Of a DNA stretch of 8,415 nucleotides, positions 1 to 7,364 are shown in pieces. The first letter of the stretch is position 1, and each line of letters opens with the position of its first letter. Position numbers and translations under genes: made by a program. The stretch lies in contig JABGQJ010000153.1 in NCBI GenBank assembly GCA_018648945.1, positions 4,681-13,095 on the forward strand. The letters are read 5' to 3'. The notes beneath the pieces are model-generated. The model was not told the DNA's origin and ran no database searches. It worked only from the letters and a program-made list of their open reading frames with translations. The stretch comes from Victivallales bacterium. Its GTDB lineage: Bacteria > Verrucomicrobiota > Lentisphaeria > Oligosphaerales > Lenti-02.

Positions 1-1020
1 ATGGTCGTGGTAGAGCATACTGGTCACACCGTCGAAACGGAATCCATCCACCCGGTACTCGTCGAGCCAGAAGCGACAGTTGGAGAGCAGGAAGCGCAGG
101 ACCTCGGTCTTGGCGTAGTCAAAGCAGCGGGAATCCCAGGCGGGGTGTTCCCCCCGGTCGCCAGCGTGGAAATACTGGGTCGGCGTGCCGTCGAAACGGG
201 AGAGTCCCTCCACCTCGTTCCGGCAAGAGTGGCTGTGCACCAAGTCGATCACCACCCGCAATCCCAGGCCATGGGCGGCATCCACCAGTTCCCGGAACTC
301 GTCAGGCGTCCCGAAGCGCGAGGACACGGCGAAGAAACTGCCCACATGGTAGCCGAAGGAGCCGTAGTAGGGGTGCTCGGCCACGGCCATCAACTGCACA
401 GTGGTATAGCCGGCAGCGGCGATGCGAGGGAGGACCGTCATGCGGAACTCGGTGAAACTGCCCACCTTCGCCTCCTCCTGCGCCATCCCCACATGCGCCT
501 CGTAGACCAGCGGGGCGAGCGGCGCGGGGGGCACGGAATGCTGCCACTGGTACGGCTGATCCGGCGACCAGATCGCCGCATCGAAGGTGCCGTGTTCTTC
601 GCTCTGCACCACCCGGGTGGCATAGGCCGGCACCCGTTCACCTTCCCCCTCCGGCCAGCGCAGACGCAGGCGATATCGCTGGCCATGACAGAGCCAGTCC
701 AGCGGGAAACGCCCCTGCCAGACCCCGTTCGCCAGGCGGCGCAGGGAGAAACGCTCCTCCTCCTGCCAGTCGGAGAAATCCCCCACCAGACAGATGGCGG
801 ACGCATTCGGTGCCCACTCCCGGAACCGCCACTCGCGGTCGTCCCGGTGCAACCCAAAATACTGGTGCGCGAGCGCGACCTCTGCCAGGGGCTGTCCAAT
901 CGCCATCCGCAGCCGCATGCGATCCACGGACTCCCGACGCCTCGCGATCTCGCTCCGGTAGGAGGAAAGGTATGGATCGGCCCCGAAGGGCGTGGGCAGG
1001 TTCGGCAGACCGGCCGTCAT
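1..1020 (-). CDS. glgB: 1,4-alpha-glucan branching enzyme, eukaryotic-type (GH13_8-like), C-terminus beyond the window
   Basis: This enzyme cuts an alpha-1,4 glucan chain and rejoins it through an alpha-1,6 bond, creating glycogen branches in the cytoplasm. The first 340 residues are visible; family members are usually about 650-750, so roughly half is missing at the left edge. A CBM48 domain lies at about 62-155 and opens with FREWAPNA (66-73). The GH13 barrel follows, with YEAHVGMA (173-180), YGSFGYHV (219-226), SRFGTPDE (234-241), region I DLVHSHS (259-265) and region II FRFDGVTSMLYHDH (327-340), where Asp330 is the expected nucleophile. These signatures belong to the eukaryotic-type branching enzymes rather than E. 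coli GlgB. Acid/base Glu and region IV are outside the window. The ATG overlaps the glgA stop as ATGA, and GGTGA sits 7 bases upstream, which implies translational coupling. The family call is secure; the symbol is used in the general sense. Confidence 0.95.
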   Translation of the reverse strand, partial: MTAGLPNLPTPFGADPYLSSYRSEIARRRESVDRMRLRMAIGQPLAEVALAHQYFGLHRDDREWRFREWAPNASAICLVGDFSDWQEEERFSLRRLANGVWQGRFPLDWLCHGQRYRLRLRWPEGEGERVPAYATRVVQSEEHGTFDAAIWSPDQPYQWQHSVPPAPLAPLVYEAHVGMAQEEAKVGSFTEFRMTVLPRIAAAGYTTVQLMAVAEHPYYGSFGYHVGSFFAVSSRFGTPDEFRELVDAAHGLGLRVVIDLVHSHSCRNEVEGLSRFDGTPTQYFHAGDRGEHPAWDSRCFDYAKTEVLRFLLSNCRFWLDEYRVDGFRFDGVTSMLYHDH

Positions 1021-1032
1021 AGGTGGTTCACC
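1017..1032 (-). promoter_or_regulatory. ATGA stop/start overlap and internal ribosome site, glgA to branching enzyme
   Basis: The glgA stop TGA (1017-1019) and the branching enzyme ATG (1018-1020) share bases as ATGA. GGTGA at 1028-1032, inside the last glgA codons, lies 7 bases before the ATG. This is the usual arrangement for translational coupling, in which ribosomes finishing glgA reinitiate on the next gene. Confidence 0.75.
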
Positions 1033-2540
1033 AGCGGCCGCTGGAGCATCGATTCGTAGATATCGATGTACTGGCGGGCCGTGACGTTGTGGGTGAACCG
1101 CTGCGAGGCATCCGCCATCACCCGCCCCACGGTCGCCTCCTTCACCTCCGCAGGCCGGGCATGGAATTCCATCGCCTGATCCACAGCCCAGCGCAGGCCG
1201 CCGCTGTCGTAGACCTCGAAGAGGAAGCCAGTGCCGGTATCCGCCGTCACGTCCAACTGGGACACGGTGTCGTGCAACCCGCCCGTATCGTGTACCACCG
1301 GCAGGGAGCCGTAGATCTGGCTGATCATCTGCGGCAGACCGCACGGCTCGAAACGGGAGGGCATCAGCATGAAGTCCGAAGCCGCGAAGCCGAGTCGTGA
1401 AACACTCTCGTCGAAGTCGCAGACCGCCACCCGTTCGTGCAAGTCGTGGAACCGGACGACTTCGTGGAAGTGCCGCTGGTGTTCACCGTTCGCGACCACC
1501 GCCACCTGGAGATGCTGGTCCCAGTAGTCCGAGACCATCCGGAACAGAATGTCGGTCAGCAACTGGCAGCCCTTCTGCATGGGGTCAAGACGGCTGGGCC
1601 AAAAGAAGAGCGGGGCTTCGGGATCAACCCGCAATCCCAGCTTCTCCTGTAGCGCCACCTTGTTGGCGCGCTTCCCTTCGGCCTGCGTCTCAGGTCCGTA
1701 CTGCTGGCGCAGCGCCTCGTCGGTGGAGGGATCGTAGTCCTCGTCCGGCGCATTCAGGATCCCGACCGCGCAGCCCGTCGCCTTCTTGGCAGCCACTTCG
1801 CGGCGGATGTGCCCGGGCACGAAGCTATGATGGCCGTCCACGATTTCCTCCAGGAAGGTCGGGCTCACAGTATTGATGAAGTGGCTGGCGAAGATACCGC
1901 TCGTGAGCATGTCCACCGGGTTGCTCCAGCGCGTCTCCTCGTAGCTGTCCGGCACGCGGTCGTAGTAGAGATAGCGCCAGAACTCGGCGGCATCGATCCC
2001 CGTGTCCTCCACCTTCTCCAGCGTCATCTTCTGGGTGTGGATATTGTGCAGCGTGAAGAGACACGGCACCCCGATCCGCCGCGCCATCGCCGGAATCAGT
2101 CCGGTCATCCAGTCGTTGCAGTGGATCAGGTCCGGGTTCACTCGGGGGATGATGTTGTTCAGCACTTCCCGCTGGAATGCCAAGCTCACCTTGTAGCTGT
2201 CCTCCAGATAGGAGCTGTACACCCGGTCGCGGTAATAGAACACCCGGTCCTCGGCCAAGTGGATGCGGTTGTCGGAGAGGTGGCTGAGATAAATCCGCAG
2301 CTCCTCGCTGATCAACTGGTTCACGTCCACATGGAACATGCGTCGGTAGTGCGGCAAGGCCACATGCACATCCGCGCCCAAATGGAACAGCGCGGAGACC
2401 AGGGAAGCCGAGACATCGGCCAGACCTCCGGCCTTCGCCTTCATCCGGTTCGCCATATTCCCCATGCCCTGAGGAAGGTACGTGATCTCGGGCGTGACGA
2501 TCAGGATGCGGGGCGCAGTTTTGGTGGATGCGGCGTTCAA
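1017..2540 (-). CDS. glgA: glycogen (starch) synthase, GT5 family
   Basis: This enzyme transfers glucose from a sugar nucleotide, usually ADP-glucose in bacteria, to the non-reducing end of an alpha-1,4 glucan. At 507 residues it is slightly longer than typical GlgA (about 470-490). Visible GT5 marks are RILIVTPEITYLP (11-23), KAGGLADV (36-43, donor-binding Lys36), HCNDWMTGL (140-148), FTLHNIHTQ (162-170), NTVSPTFLEEI (223-233), a WPSRLDPMQKG stretch (314-324) and SRFEPCGLPQM (395-405, Glu398) leading to DTGGLHDTV (418-426). About ten extra residues, rich in Met and Asn, precede KAGGL, and the usual ILNGID loop reads ILNAPDEDYD (261-270). The start is TTG: an in-frame TAG lies four codons upstream, and the next ATG would remove the first beta strand. 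AGGA is 7 bases upstream. Its stop overlaps the branching enzyme start. Donor nucleotide cannot be read from the sequence. Confidence 0.95.
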   Translation of the reverse strand: MNAASTKTAPRILIVTPEITYLPQGMGNMANRMKAKAGGLADVSASLVSALFHLGADVHVALPHYRRMFHVDVNQLISEELRIYLSHLSDNRIHLAEDRVFYYRDRVYSSYLEDSYKVSLAFQREVLNNIIPRVNPDLIHCNDWMTGLIPAMARRIGVPCLFTLHNIHTQKMTLEKVEDTGIDAAEFWRYLYYDRVPDSYEETRWSNPVDMLTSGIFASHFINTVSPTFLEEIVDGHHSFVPGHIRREVAAKKATGCAVGILNAPDEDYDPSTDEALRQQYGPETQAEGKRANKVALQEKLGLRVDPEAPLFFWPSRLDPMQKGCQLLTDILFRMVSDYWDQHLQVAVVANGEHQRHFHEVVRFHDLHERVAVCDFDESVSRLGFAASDFMLMPSRFEPCGLPQMISQIYGSLPVVHDTGGLHDTVSQLDVTADTGTGFLFEVYDSGGLRWAVDQAMEFHARPAEVKEATVGRVMADASQRFTHNVTARQYIDIYESMLQRPLVNHL

Positions 2541-2552
2541 GAACAGATCCTA
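2538..2552 (-). promoter_or_regulatory. ribosome binding site and TTG start of glgA
   Basis: AGGA at 2548-2551 lies 7 bases before the TTG at 2538-2540. The in-frame TAG at 2550-2552 overlaps this element, so the reading frame cannot begin further upstream. The only other near-cognate codon is CTG at 2544-2546. No ATG or GTG is available before the conserved first beta strand, so a TTG start is nearly forced. Confidence 0.75.
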
Positions 2553-2698
2553 GGCTACAGGATGGCCCGATTGGCCGGGAAGCCACCGAGTCGATGGGGG
2601 ATATCGAGGGGAAGGGGGAACAGAAAGATACCGGCGATGGCAGGGACCGCAACCGCTGCGCGTCATGTCCACAGGAGGCAACGATGGTCCGCCACTCG
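2541..2698. other. intergenic region between the CBM48 gene and glgA
   Basis: This 158-base gap contains no coding region that I can support. A polypurine stretch on the plus strand (about 2595-2631) is the most obvious compositional feature. Short inverted repeats occur, such as TCGAT/ATCGA around 2592-2608 and GGCC/GGCC around 2564-2577, but none is followed by a T run, so no intrinsic terminator is evident. A weak minus-strand promoter-like pair (TTGCGG, 16 bases, TATCTT at about 2626-2653) is near chance level. Readthrough from the CBM48 gene into glgA is likely. Confidence 0.5.
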
Positions 2699-2986
2699 CT
2701 ACTGGACCTCCAGGACGCTGTTCAACGTGCCAAACTCGTTTTGGCAGAAGCTCGGGTTCTCGGGATCGACACACCAGCTGCCGTTCACGTTGAACTTGTA
2801 CTCGTAGAGCCCGGGGGCAACCATGCACACGCCCTTGAAAACCCCGCCTTCCGCAGTCTCCTTGAGCTGCTTCTTCTGGTAGGCCCAGGAATTGAACGTG
2901 CCCCCCACGAACACCTTGCTGCCCGCGGCTGCCCGTAGAACGAACGTCACTCTGCGCCGACTGGCTGTACTCTTTTTCTTGGCCAT
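2699..2986 (-). CDS. stand-alone CBM48 (AMPK-beta-like) glycogen-binding protein
   Basis: This 95-residue protein is almost entirely one CBM48/AMPK1_CBM glycogen-binding domain after a basic tail (MAKKKSTASRRR, 1-12). No catalytic domain, signal peptide or membrane segment is seen. The domain runs about 13-95 with VFVGGTFNSW (25-34), APGLYEYKF (57-65), VNGSWCVDPENP (67-78) and FGTLNSV (85-91). Compared with the mammalian AMPK beta1 domain from memory, the glycogen-contacting Trp100, Lys126, Trp133, Thr148 and Asn150 correspond to Trp34, Lys64, Trp71, Thr87 and Asn89. Leu146 is replaced by Phe85. It probably binds alpha-glucan in the cytoplasm. Whether it scaffolds, regulates or protects the granule is unknown. 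Start ATG has AGAGG 7 bases upstream. It sits between the debranching enzyme and synthase genes in the same direction. Domain identity is secure; function is inferred. Confidence 0.9.
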   Translation of the reverse strand: MAKKKSTASRRRVTFVLRAAAGSKVFVGGTFNSWAYQKKQLKETAEGGVFKGVCMVAPGLYEYKFNVNGSWCVDPENPSFCQNEFGTLNSVLEVQ

Positions 2987-2993
2987 TGTGTTG

Positions 2994-2998
2994 CCTCT
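2994..2998 (-). promoter_or_regulatory. ribosome binding site of the CBM48 gene
   Basis: AGAGG on the minus strand lies 7 bases before the ATG at 2984-2986. The spacing equals that at the other three minus-strand genes, which supports the chosen start. Confidence 0.65.
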
Positions 2999-3057
2999 GG
3001 GTTTCTACCCGAGCCAGGTGAATACCGACAGATTTGTGGCTCGATGGTGACAATTGT

Positions 3058-3081
3058 GTGCACTCAACCCTCAACGTGCAC
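3058..3081. repeat. paired GTGCAC palindromes around a CTCAAC direct repeat
   Basis: GTGCAC occurs at 3058-3063 and again at 3076-3081, an 18-base period. CTCAAC is repeated at 3063-3068 and 3070-3075 between them. The arrangement lies just past the debranching enzyme stop and upstream of the CBM48 gene. It could be a protein-binding site or a small 6-base-pair hairpin, but it lacks a T run and could also be coincidence. Confidence 0.35.
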
Positions 3082-3098
3082 TTCTCATATGTGACCCG

Positions 3099-6000
3099 TC
3101 ATTCCCCTGCAAGTTCGGGGCCAAGTTTGGGTTCATCGAGGATTCCCATCACCCGCAACGCCTCCGAGGCCCCCCAGGCTTGGGCGCCGCACCCCTTGGG
3201 CAGATGCGGTGCGTTGCCATCGTACACCTCCGCCAGATGCCCGAGGCAGCCGCGCCCCAGTTCCTCCACGCAGGAGCCCAGGAGCGCCCGACTCGCCGCC
3301 AGCGCCGACTCGCCAAAGGTCAGGACCAGCGCCTCACAGTAGCTGGGGAACACCCAGCTCCACGCGGTCCCATTGTGGTAGGCGGGTTTGCGAGAGCGGT
3401 CCTCGTCCCCGCTGTAGACCGGCGCGTAGGGGCAGTGGGGATCGTTGAGAAGGTGCCCATCGAGGGAGACTGGCAACTGATGGCTCAACTCGCGGTCAGC
3501 CAGGCTGCGGATGCCACCCGGCGTCAGTAGCTCCTCGCAAGCGAGCACCACATCACGAGCCACGGCCGGAGGAAGCAGATCTCCCAGGGTCACGGCAAAA
3601 AGTTGATTCGGGCGTATCGCATCATCGGCTGTCGCCTCGGCGGCAGACATGCCTCGCCAAGCGTGCAGACAGTCACTCAGGCCTGGCAGGCCCGGGCGCA
3701 CATACAAACGGGTGACCGACTGCCGCACGGTGTCCGCGACCGCTGCCCACCCCCCTGCCGGATCGATCTCCGCCAGGAACCGCAACCCGGCATGCCAGAG
3801 GGCCTGGATCTCGACCGGGTACCCCTCGCGCGGGGTCCCCGCCGGGTAGTTGGTATCCATCCAGGTGAAGTGGGAGGGGCTGAAGACCAGCCCGCTCGCG
3901 TCATCGACGACAATCCCATTCGGCGTGCCGGCGAGATAATGTCGACCGATCGAGACCAGAACATCCCGCAATGTGCGCCCGCCACAGCTCTCGTCCAAAA
4001 GGTCTTCTGCACCCGAGACCGCACGCAGGAGATCCCTGGTAGCCACGAGGAACCACAGGGGCGCATCGCTGGTGTCGCGGTCCGACTGGTCGTCGCCCCG
4101 GATCAGGTTCGGCAAGGTCCCCCGGTCCTCGAAGCGCGCGAACTGCAGTAGAATGTCCCTGGCCACCGCCAATTCACCCGCCGCGACCACGCCGCGCAGA
4201 ACAATCAAGGTGTCCCGCCCCCAGTCGAGGAACCAGGGATAGCCGGCAATGATCGTCCGGGAATCGTCCCGCCGGACCACGAAACTGGCCAACGAGCGGC
4301 GCAACACCGCCGCCAGCGTTGCTGGCTCGGTAGGGGGGGCAGCCCCTTCCACCGGCGGTGCCGGAGCCCTCTTGCCTACCCGGAAGACAATCGCCGCTTC
4401 CTCGCTCTCCGCCAGGTCGAAGGCAAGATAGCCGGGACTGAACAGGTCAGTCGCCGCCTCCATGCCGCGCTCCGCATCCACCGGCAACGGCACCCCATAT
4501 ATCCACTCCGGCTCGCGAAAGAAGTCCCCGCGAGAGGCCCGCAGGCGCAGGCCCGCCCGGGATTCCGGAACGAAATCGAAGCCGTCGGGATGCCCCATCA
4601 CCGCTGCAGGGAACGTGTGCTCGGAACCCAGATACGCCTTGCTGACCTCGTGGTTCGAGCGCCACTCCAGATCCGGTCGAAGGATGATCCTCACCTCCCG
4701 CTCTGCCGCGAGAGCATCGGGCACGCCGCCCAGACGGCTGACCCGCAGGCAGCCCTCGTTGGCAGCGTCGGCAAGCGAGAGCAGGAGCCGCAGACGCACC
4801 TGGGCGCCCATGCCCACCGGCACGTCGAAATCCCACATGGCCCGCCCCGCGCCATCCACCTCGAAGCCAACCTGACAGACCGGGCCGAGATCGCTGGAGT
4901 AGTCGCGATGGACCACCCAACCGCGCAGCCTGGTCAGCACCACGGTTCGGTCCACCGGATGGGCAGGATGCAGGTTCGCCGCCAGGAACGCGTCGTATTT
5001 GCTCGCGATCTGCCCCCATGCGGCCCGCACCTGCGCCATGCCTCCCAGACCATTGGCCAGCACCGTATGGGGGCACTCCGGGCCAACGAGTTGCCGACGT
5101 CCCAGACGCAGGGACAACGCCCCCTCCGGCAGAGCCGACAGAAGACGCACGATCCCAGTTACGCGTTGCGTCTGCGATCCGGTGTAGGACTCCACCACCA
5201 ACTCGCCGTCGCCGGTCACACCCGCTGGCGCGACCAGCAGAATGCACCACTTGCCATCCTCCAAGGGGAACGCCCGACGGACGGTCCGTACCCGCCCATC
5301 AAACGAGAGCCAGGCGGCGAACGGCAGCGTGCCACGCAGAATCAGAACGTGTCCGGGAGGGACCATCACGACGCGCTTCTCATCCCGCCCCAACCGCCAC
5401 TCGACCACCGGTGTGTAGGTGGCGTCGTCCACGAGCTGCCGGACAAACGTCCTCGGATCACTTGCCAGCAGTTGCGTGTCCCTGACCAGATCGACGTCAG
5501 CCAGATCGACGTAGCCGCAGCAGCCCACCCGTGTGACCAGGGCCTGCATGCGAAGACGCTGCGCCAGGATGGCGTCCGGTACATGGGGCGAGCGCGAAGC
5601 CGCCGCGTCCACCAGGGCCAGGGCCTCCTCCCGTTCCGTCAGGCACAGGACCTGCCCCGGTGCCAGCCCAAGCACGCAGGATGTGCCATGGTGCCGGGGT
5701 TCCCAGCGACCGCCCGACAGCAAATCGTGCAGCACCTCCACAGGGGCATCCTCCCAGGCCACATCCACCGCATGCTCGCAGTCGAGGTTCACCAACACCA
5801 ATACTGATTCCCCGCCCGGTGCCCAACGGCGCAAGGCCAGGGCATTCCCATCCCCGCTCTGCACGCGCGCCCATGCCGCGCCGGGATGGTGGGTCGGCTG
5901 CGTCTCCAGAATGGTCCCAAGACGTCGCAGCTGTTCCCGCTGGTTGGTCTCGCTTCCCCAGTTCAGTTCGCTGGCCCCATGCACATCCACTTTCTCGGTG

Positions 6001-7364
6001 GCAAACCACTCCACCCCGTTGGTGATGCCAAAGGCGCCATGTTCGGAGCAGAGCGCGCTCAGTGCCGTCCGCATCCGCGCGTAGGTGTGGGACGCGGCGG
6101 CCAGGCGACTGTTGTCGTGCGTCTCTGCAAAGTGCACCAGCGTGCCCACGGTTCGGGAGGTCTCGGAGGCCCGTCCCAGGTATCTGTAGATCCCCTCCCG
6201 GTCGCAGACCTGAAAAAGCTCCGAGTAGGCCCAGTCAAGACCGACATCCCCAAGCAAGGCATTGGTCGTCGCCTTGGGACCGCCCAATCCCTCGAGCAGG
6301 AACACGACATCGGGGTACTCGCTCCGGACCTTCGCGAGGATGTACTGCCATGCTCCGGTAGGCAGCATGTAGCCGGCATCGCAGCGGAAGCCGTCCACTC
6401 CGTGCCGACACCAATGCAGAAACACCTCGCCCATGTACCGCCACAGGCTGTGGTGGCCATAGTCCAGCGCCACCAAGTCCGCCCATACCACGCCCCAGGC
6501 GCCGGGCTGCACGAACGCCCCGTCCGGGGTCCGCTCGAACCACTCGGGGTGGTGGTTCTGCAGGGCCGAAGCCCAACCTGTGTGGTTGGCAGGCATATCC
6601 AGGAACACGCGCAAGCCGCGGGCATGCGCCGCATCCACCAGTTCCCGGAACTGGCCCATCGGCGGCACCGCCGTATCGTACTCCGCCATCGCCGGATCCA
6701 CCGTTCGGTAATCGCCGGCTGCGAAGGGACTGCCAAACCGCCCCATCCGCGCAAAGGTCGTGGGCACGGGATGGACCGGCAGGAGCTGGAGGATCCGCAT
6801 CCGCAGGTCGGCAATCTCATCCAGTTTGCCGATCACGTCCCGGAACGTGCCCGACGGGGGGATCACGTGGTACCCAGCATCGTCGAGTCGCCCAATGCTC
6901 TCCCGCAACCCGTCGTCGAGCCATGGTTGCCGACCGAACTGGCGTGGGAACACCGTGTAGATGGAGTTGAGGCAGCAGGACTCCTCGGACTCCACCTTGA
7001 GCCGCAGATTCTCGCCCTTCACCCACTGGACCTCGTCGTCCCCGTCCAACAGCAGGAATGCCTTTGCCTCGAACACGCCCGTCTCGACCAGCGGCAGATC
7101 AATCCGGAAGTGCCCTGGCCCGACCTCGCGCATGGGCAGATCGTGCCAGTCCCGGTGCAGGATTGCCCGGCCTTCCTCGGCAAATGCCAAGACCTCCGCC
7201 CAACGCACGGCCCCACGTCCAAGATTCGTCCGCAGATAGGCTCTCGCCGAGCCCGCAGCCCCACCCCGGACCTCAACCGTCAGAATGCCGCCTCGGTGCA
7301 GCACCAGCCGCGTCCCCGGAGAGGGGAACTGACTCAGCATATTCTCGGACTGTCGGTCGGGCAA
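3099..7364 (-). CDS. bifunctional-type glycogen debranching enzyme: GH13 domain fused to GH133 amylo-alpha-1,6-glucosidase
   Basis: This protein of 1421 residues has two catalytic halves, as in eukaryotic AGL/Gdb1, which first transfers a maltooligosaccharide stub and then hydrolyses the remaining alpha-1,6-linked glucose. Residues about 18-125 form a beta-rich N-terminal region. The GH13 barrel (about 130-480) keeps all key motifs: LDMPANH (255-261), GVDGFRCDAG (322-331, nucleophile Asp329), FLLEGLGG (355-362, acid/base Glu358) and HFAETHDNS (411-419, Asp417). A central domain contains ANGLGGMAQVR and ANLHPAHPVDR (about 770-807), resembling the N-terminal part of bacterial GDEs. A Pro/Ala linker (1000-1014) precedes the GH133 domain with FLDWGRDT (1045-1052), RGTLPNLI (1081-1088), HFTWMD (1165-1170) and GTPREGYPVEIQALW (1176-1190). 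The TTG start is chosen because GAGGA lies 7 bases upstream; ATG at codon 9 is the alternative. The transferase activity of the GH13 half is inferred. Confidence 0.92.
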   Translation of the reverse strand: MPDRQSENMLSQFPSPGTRLVLHRGGILTVEVRGGAAGSARAYLRTNLGRGAVRWAEVLAFAEEGRAILHRDWHDLPMREVGPGHFRIDLPLVETGVFEAKAFLLLDGDDEVQWVKGENLRLKVESEESCCLNSIYTVFPRQFGRQPWLDDGLRESIGRLDDAGYHVIPPSGTFRDVIGKLDEIADLRMRILQLLPVHPVPTTFARMGRFGSPFAAGDYRTVDPAMAEYDTAVPPMGQFRELVDAAHARGLRVFLDMPANHTGWASALQNHHPEWFERTPDGAFVQPGAWGVVWADLVALDYGHHSLWRYMGEVFLHWCRHGVDGFRCDAGYMLPTGAWQYILAKVRSEYPDVVFLLEGLGGPKATTNALLGDVGLDWAYSELFQVCDREGIYRYLGRASETSRTVGTLVHFAETHDNSRLAAASHTYARMRTALSALCSEHGAFGITNGVEWFATEKVDVHGASELNWGSETNQREQLRRLGTILETQPTHHPGAAWARVQSGDGNALALRRWAPGGESVLVLVNLDCEHAVDVAWEDAPVEVLHDLLSGGRWEPRHHGTSCVLGLAPGQVLCLTEREEALALVDAAASRSPHVPDAILAQRLRMQALVTRVGCCGYVDLADVDLVRDTQLLASDPRTFVRQLVDDATYTPVVEWRLGRDEKRVVMVPPGHVLILRGTLPFAAWLSFDGRVRTVRRAFPLEDGKWCILLVAPAGVTGDGELVVESYTGSQTQRVTGIVRLLSALPEGALSLRLGRRQLVGPECPHTVLANGLGGMAQVRAAWGQIASKYDAFLAANLHPAHPVDRTVVLTRLRGWVVHRDYSSDLGPVCQVGFEVDGAGRAMWDFDVPVGMGAQVRLRLLLSLADAANEGCLRVSRLGGVPDALAAEREVRIILRPDLEWRSNHEVSKAYLGSEHTFPAAVMGHPDGFDFVPESRAGLRLRASRGDFFREPEWIYGVPLPVDAERGMEAATDLFSPGYLAFDLAESEEAAIVFRVGKRAPAPPVEGAAPPTEPATLAAVLRRSLASFVVRRDDSRTIIAGYPWFLDWGRDTLIVLRGVVAAGELAVARDILLQFARFEDRGTLPNLIRGDDQSDRDTSDAPLWFLVATRDLLRAVSGAEDLLDESCGGRTLRDVLVSIGRHYLAGTPNGIVVDDASGLVFSPSHFTWMDTNYPAGTPREGYPVEIQALWHAGLRFLAEIDPAGGWAAVADTVRQSVTRLYVRPGLPGLSDCLHAWRGMSAAEATADDAIRPNQLFAVTLGDLLPPAVARDVVLACEELLTPGGIRSLADRELSHQLPVSLDGHLLNDPHCPYAPVYSGDEDRSRKPAYHNGTAWSWVFPSYCEALVLTFGESALAASRALLGSCVEELGRGCLGHLAEVYDGNAPHLPKGCGAQAWGASEALRVMGILDEPKLGPELAGE

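Larger units (their letters stand above)
2987..3098. other. intergenic region between the debranching enzyme and CBM48 genes
   Basis: This 112-base gap holds the ribosome site of the CBM48 gene and, near the debranching enzyme stop, two GTGCAC palindromes and an ACAATTGT palindrome (3050-3057). A minus-strand TTGTCA (3048-3053) resembles a -35 box, but I see no matching -10 at 16-18 bases. No intrinsic terminator follows the debranching enzyme gene. Confidence 0.5.

Noticed and set aside
1..1059. Long plus-strand open frame (352 codons) opposite the branching enzyme
   Set aside because: It is antisense to a gene with unmistakable family motifs. Its translation is rich in His, Arg and Pro and shows no recognisable domain, as expected from GC-rich codon bias.
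2560..2660. Possible intrinsic terminator between the CBM48 gene and glgA
   Set aside because: Only 3-5 base-pair stems were found and none is followed by a T run on either strand.
1809..2807. 332-codon plus-strand open frame opposite glgA and part of the CBM48 gene
   Set aside because: It crosses two well-supported genes and an intergenic gap, and its translation has no family resemblance.
4590..5807. 405-codon plus-strand open frame opposite the middle of the debranching enzyme
   Set aside because: Same reason: antisense to an intact coding frame, low-complexity His/Gln/Arg/Pro-rich translation, no start signal of note.
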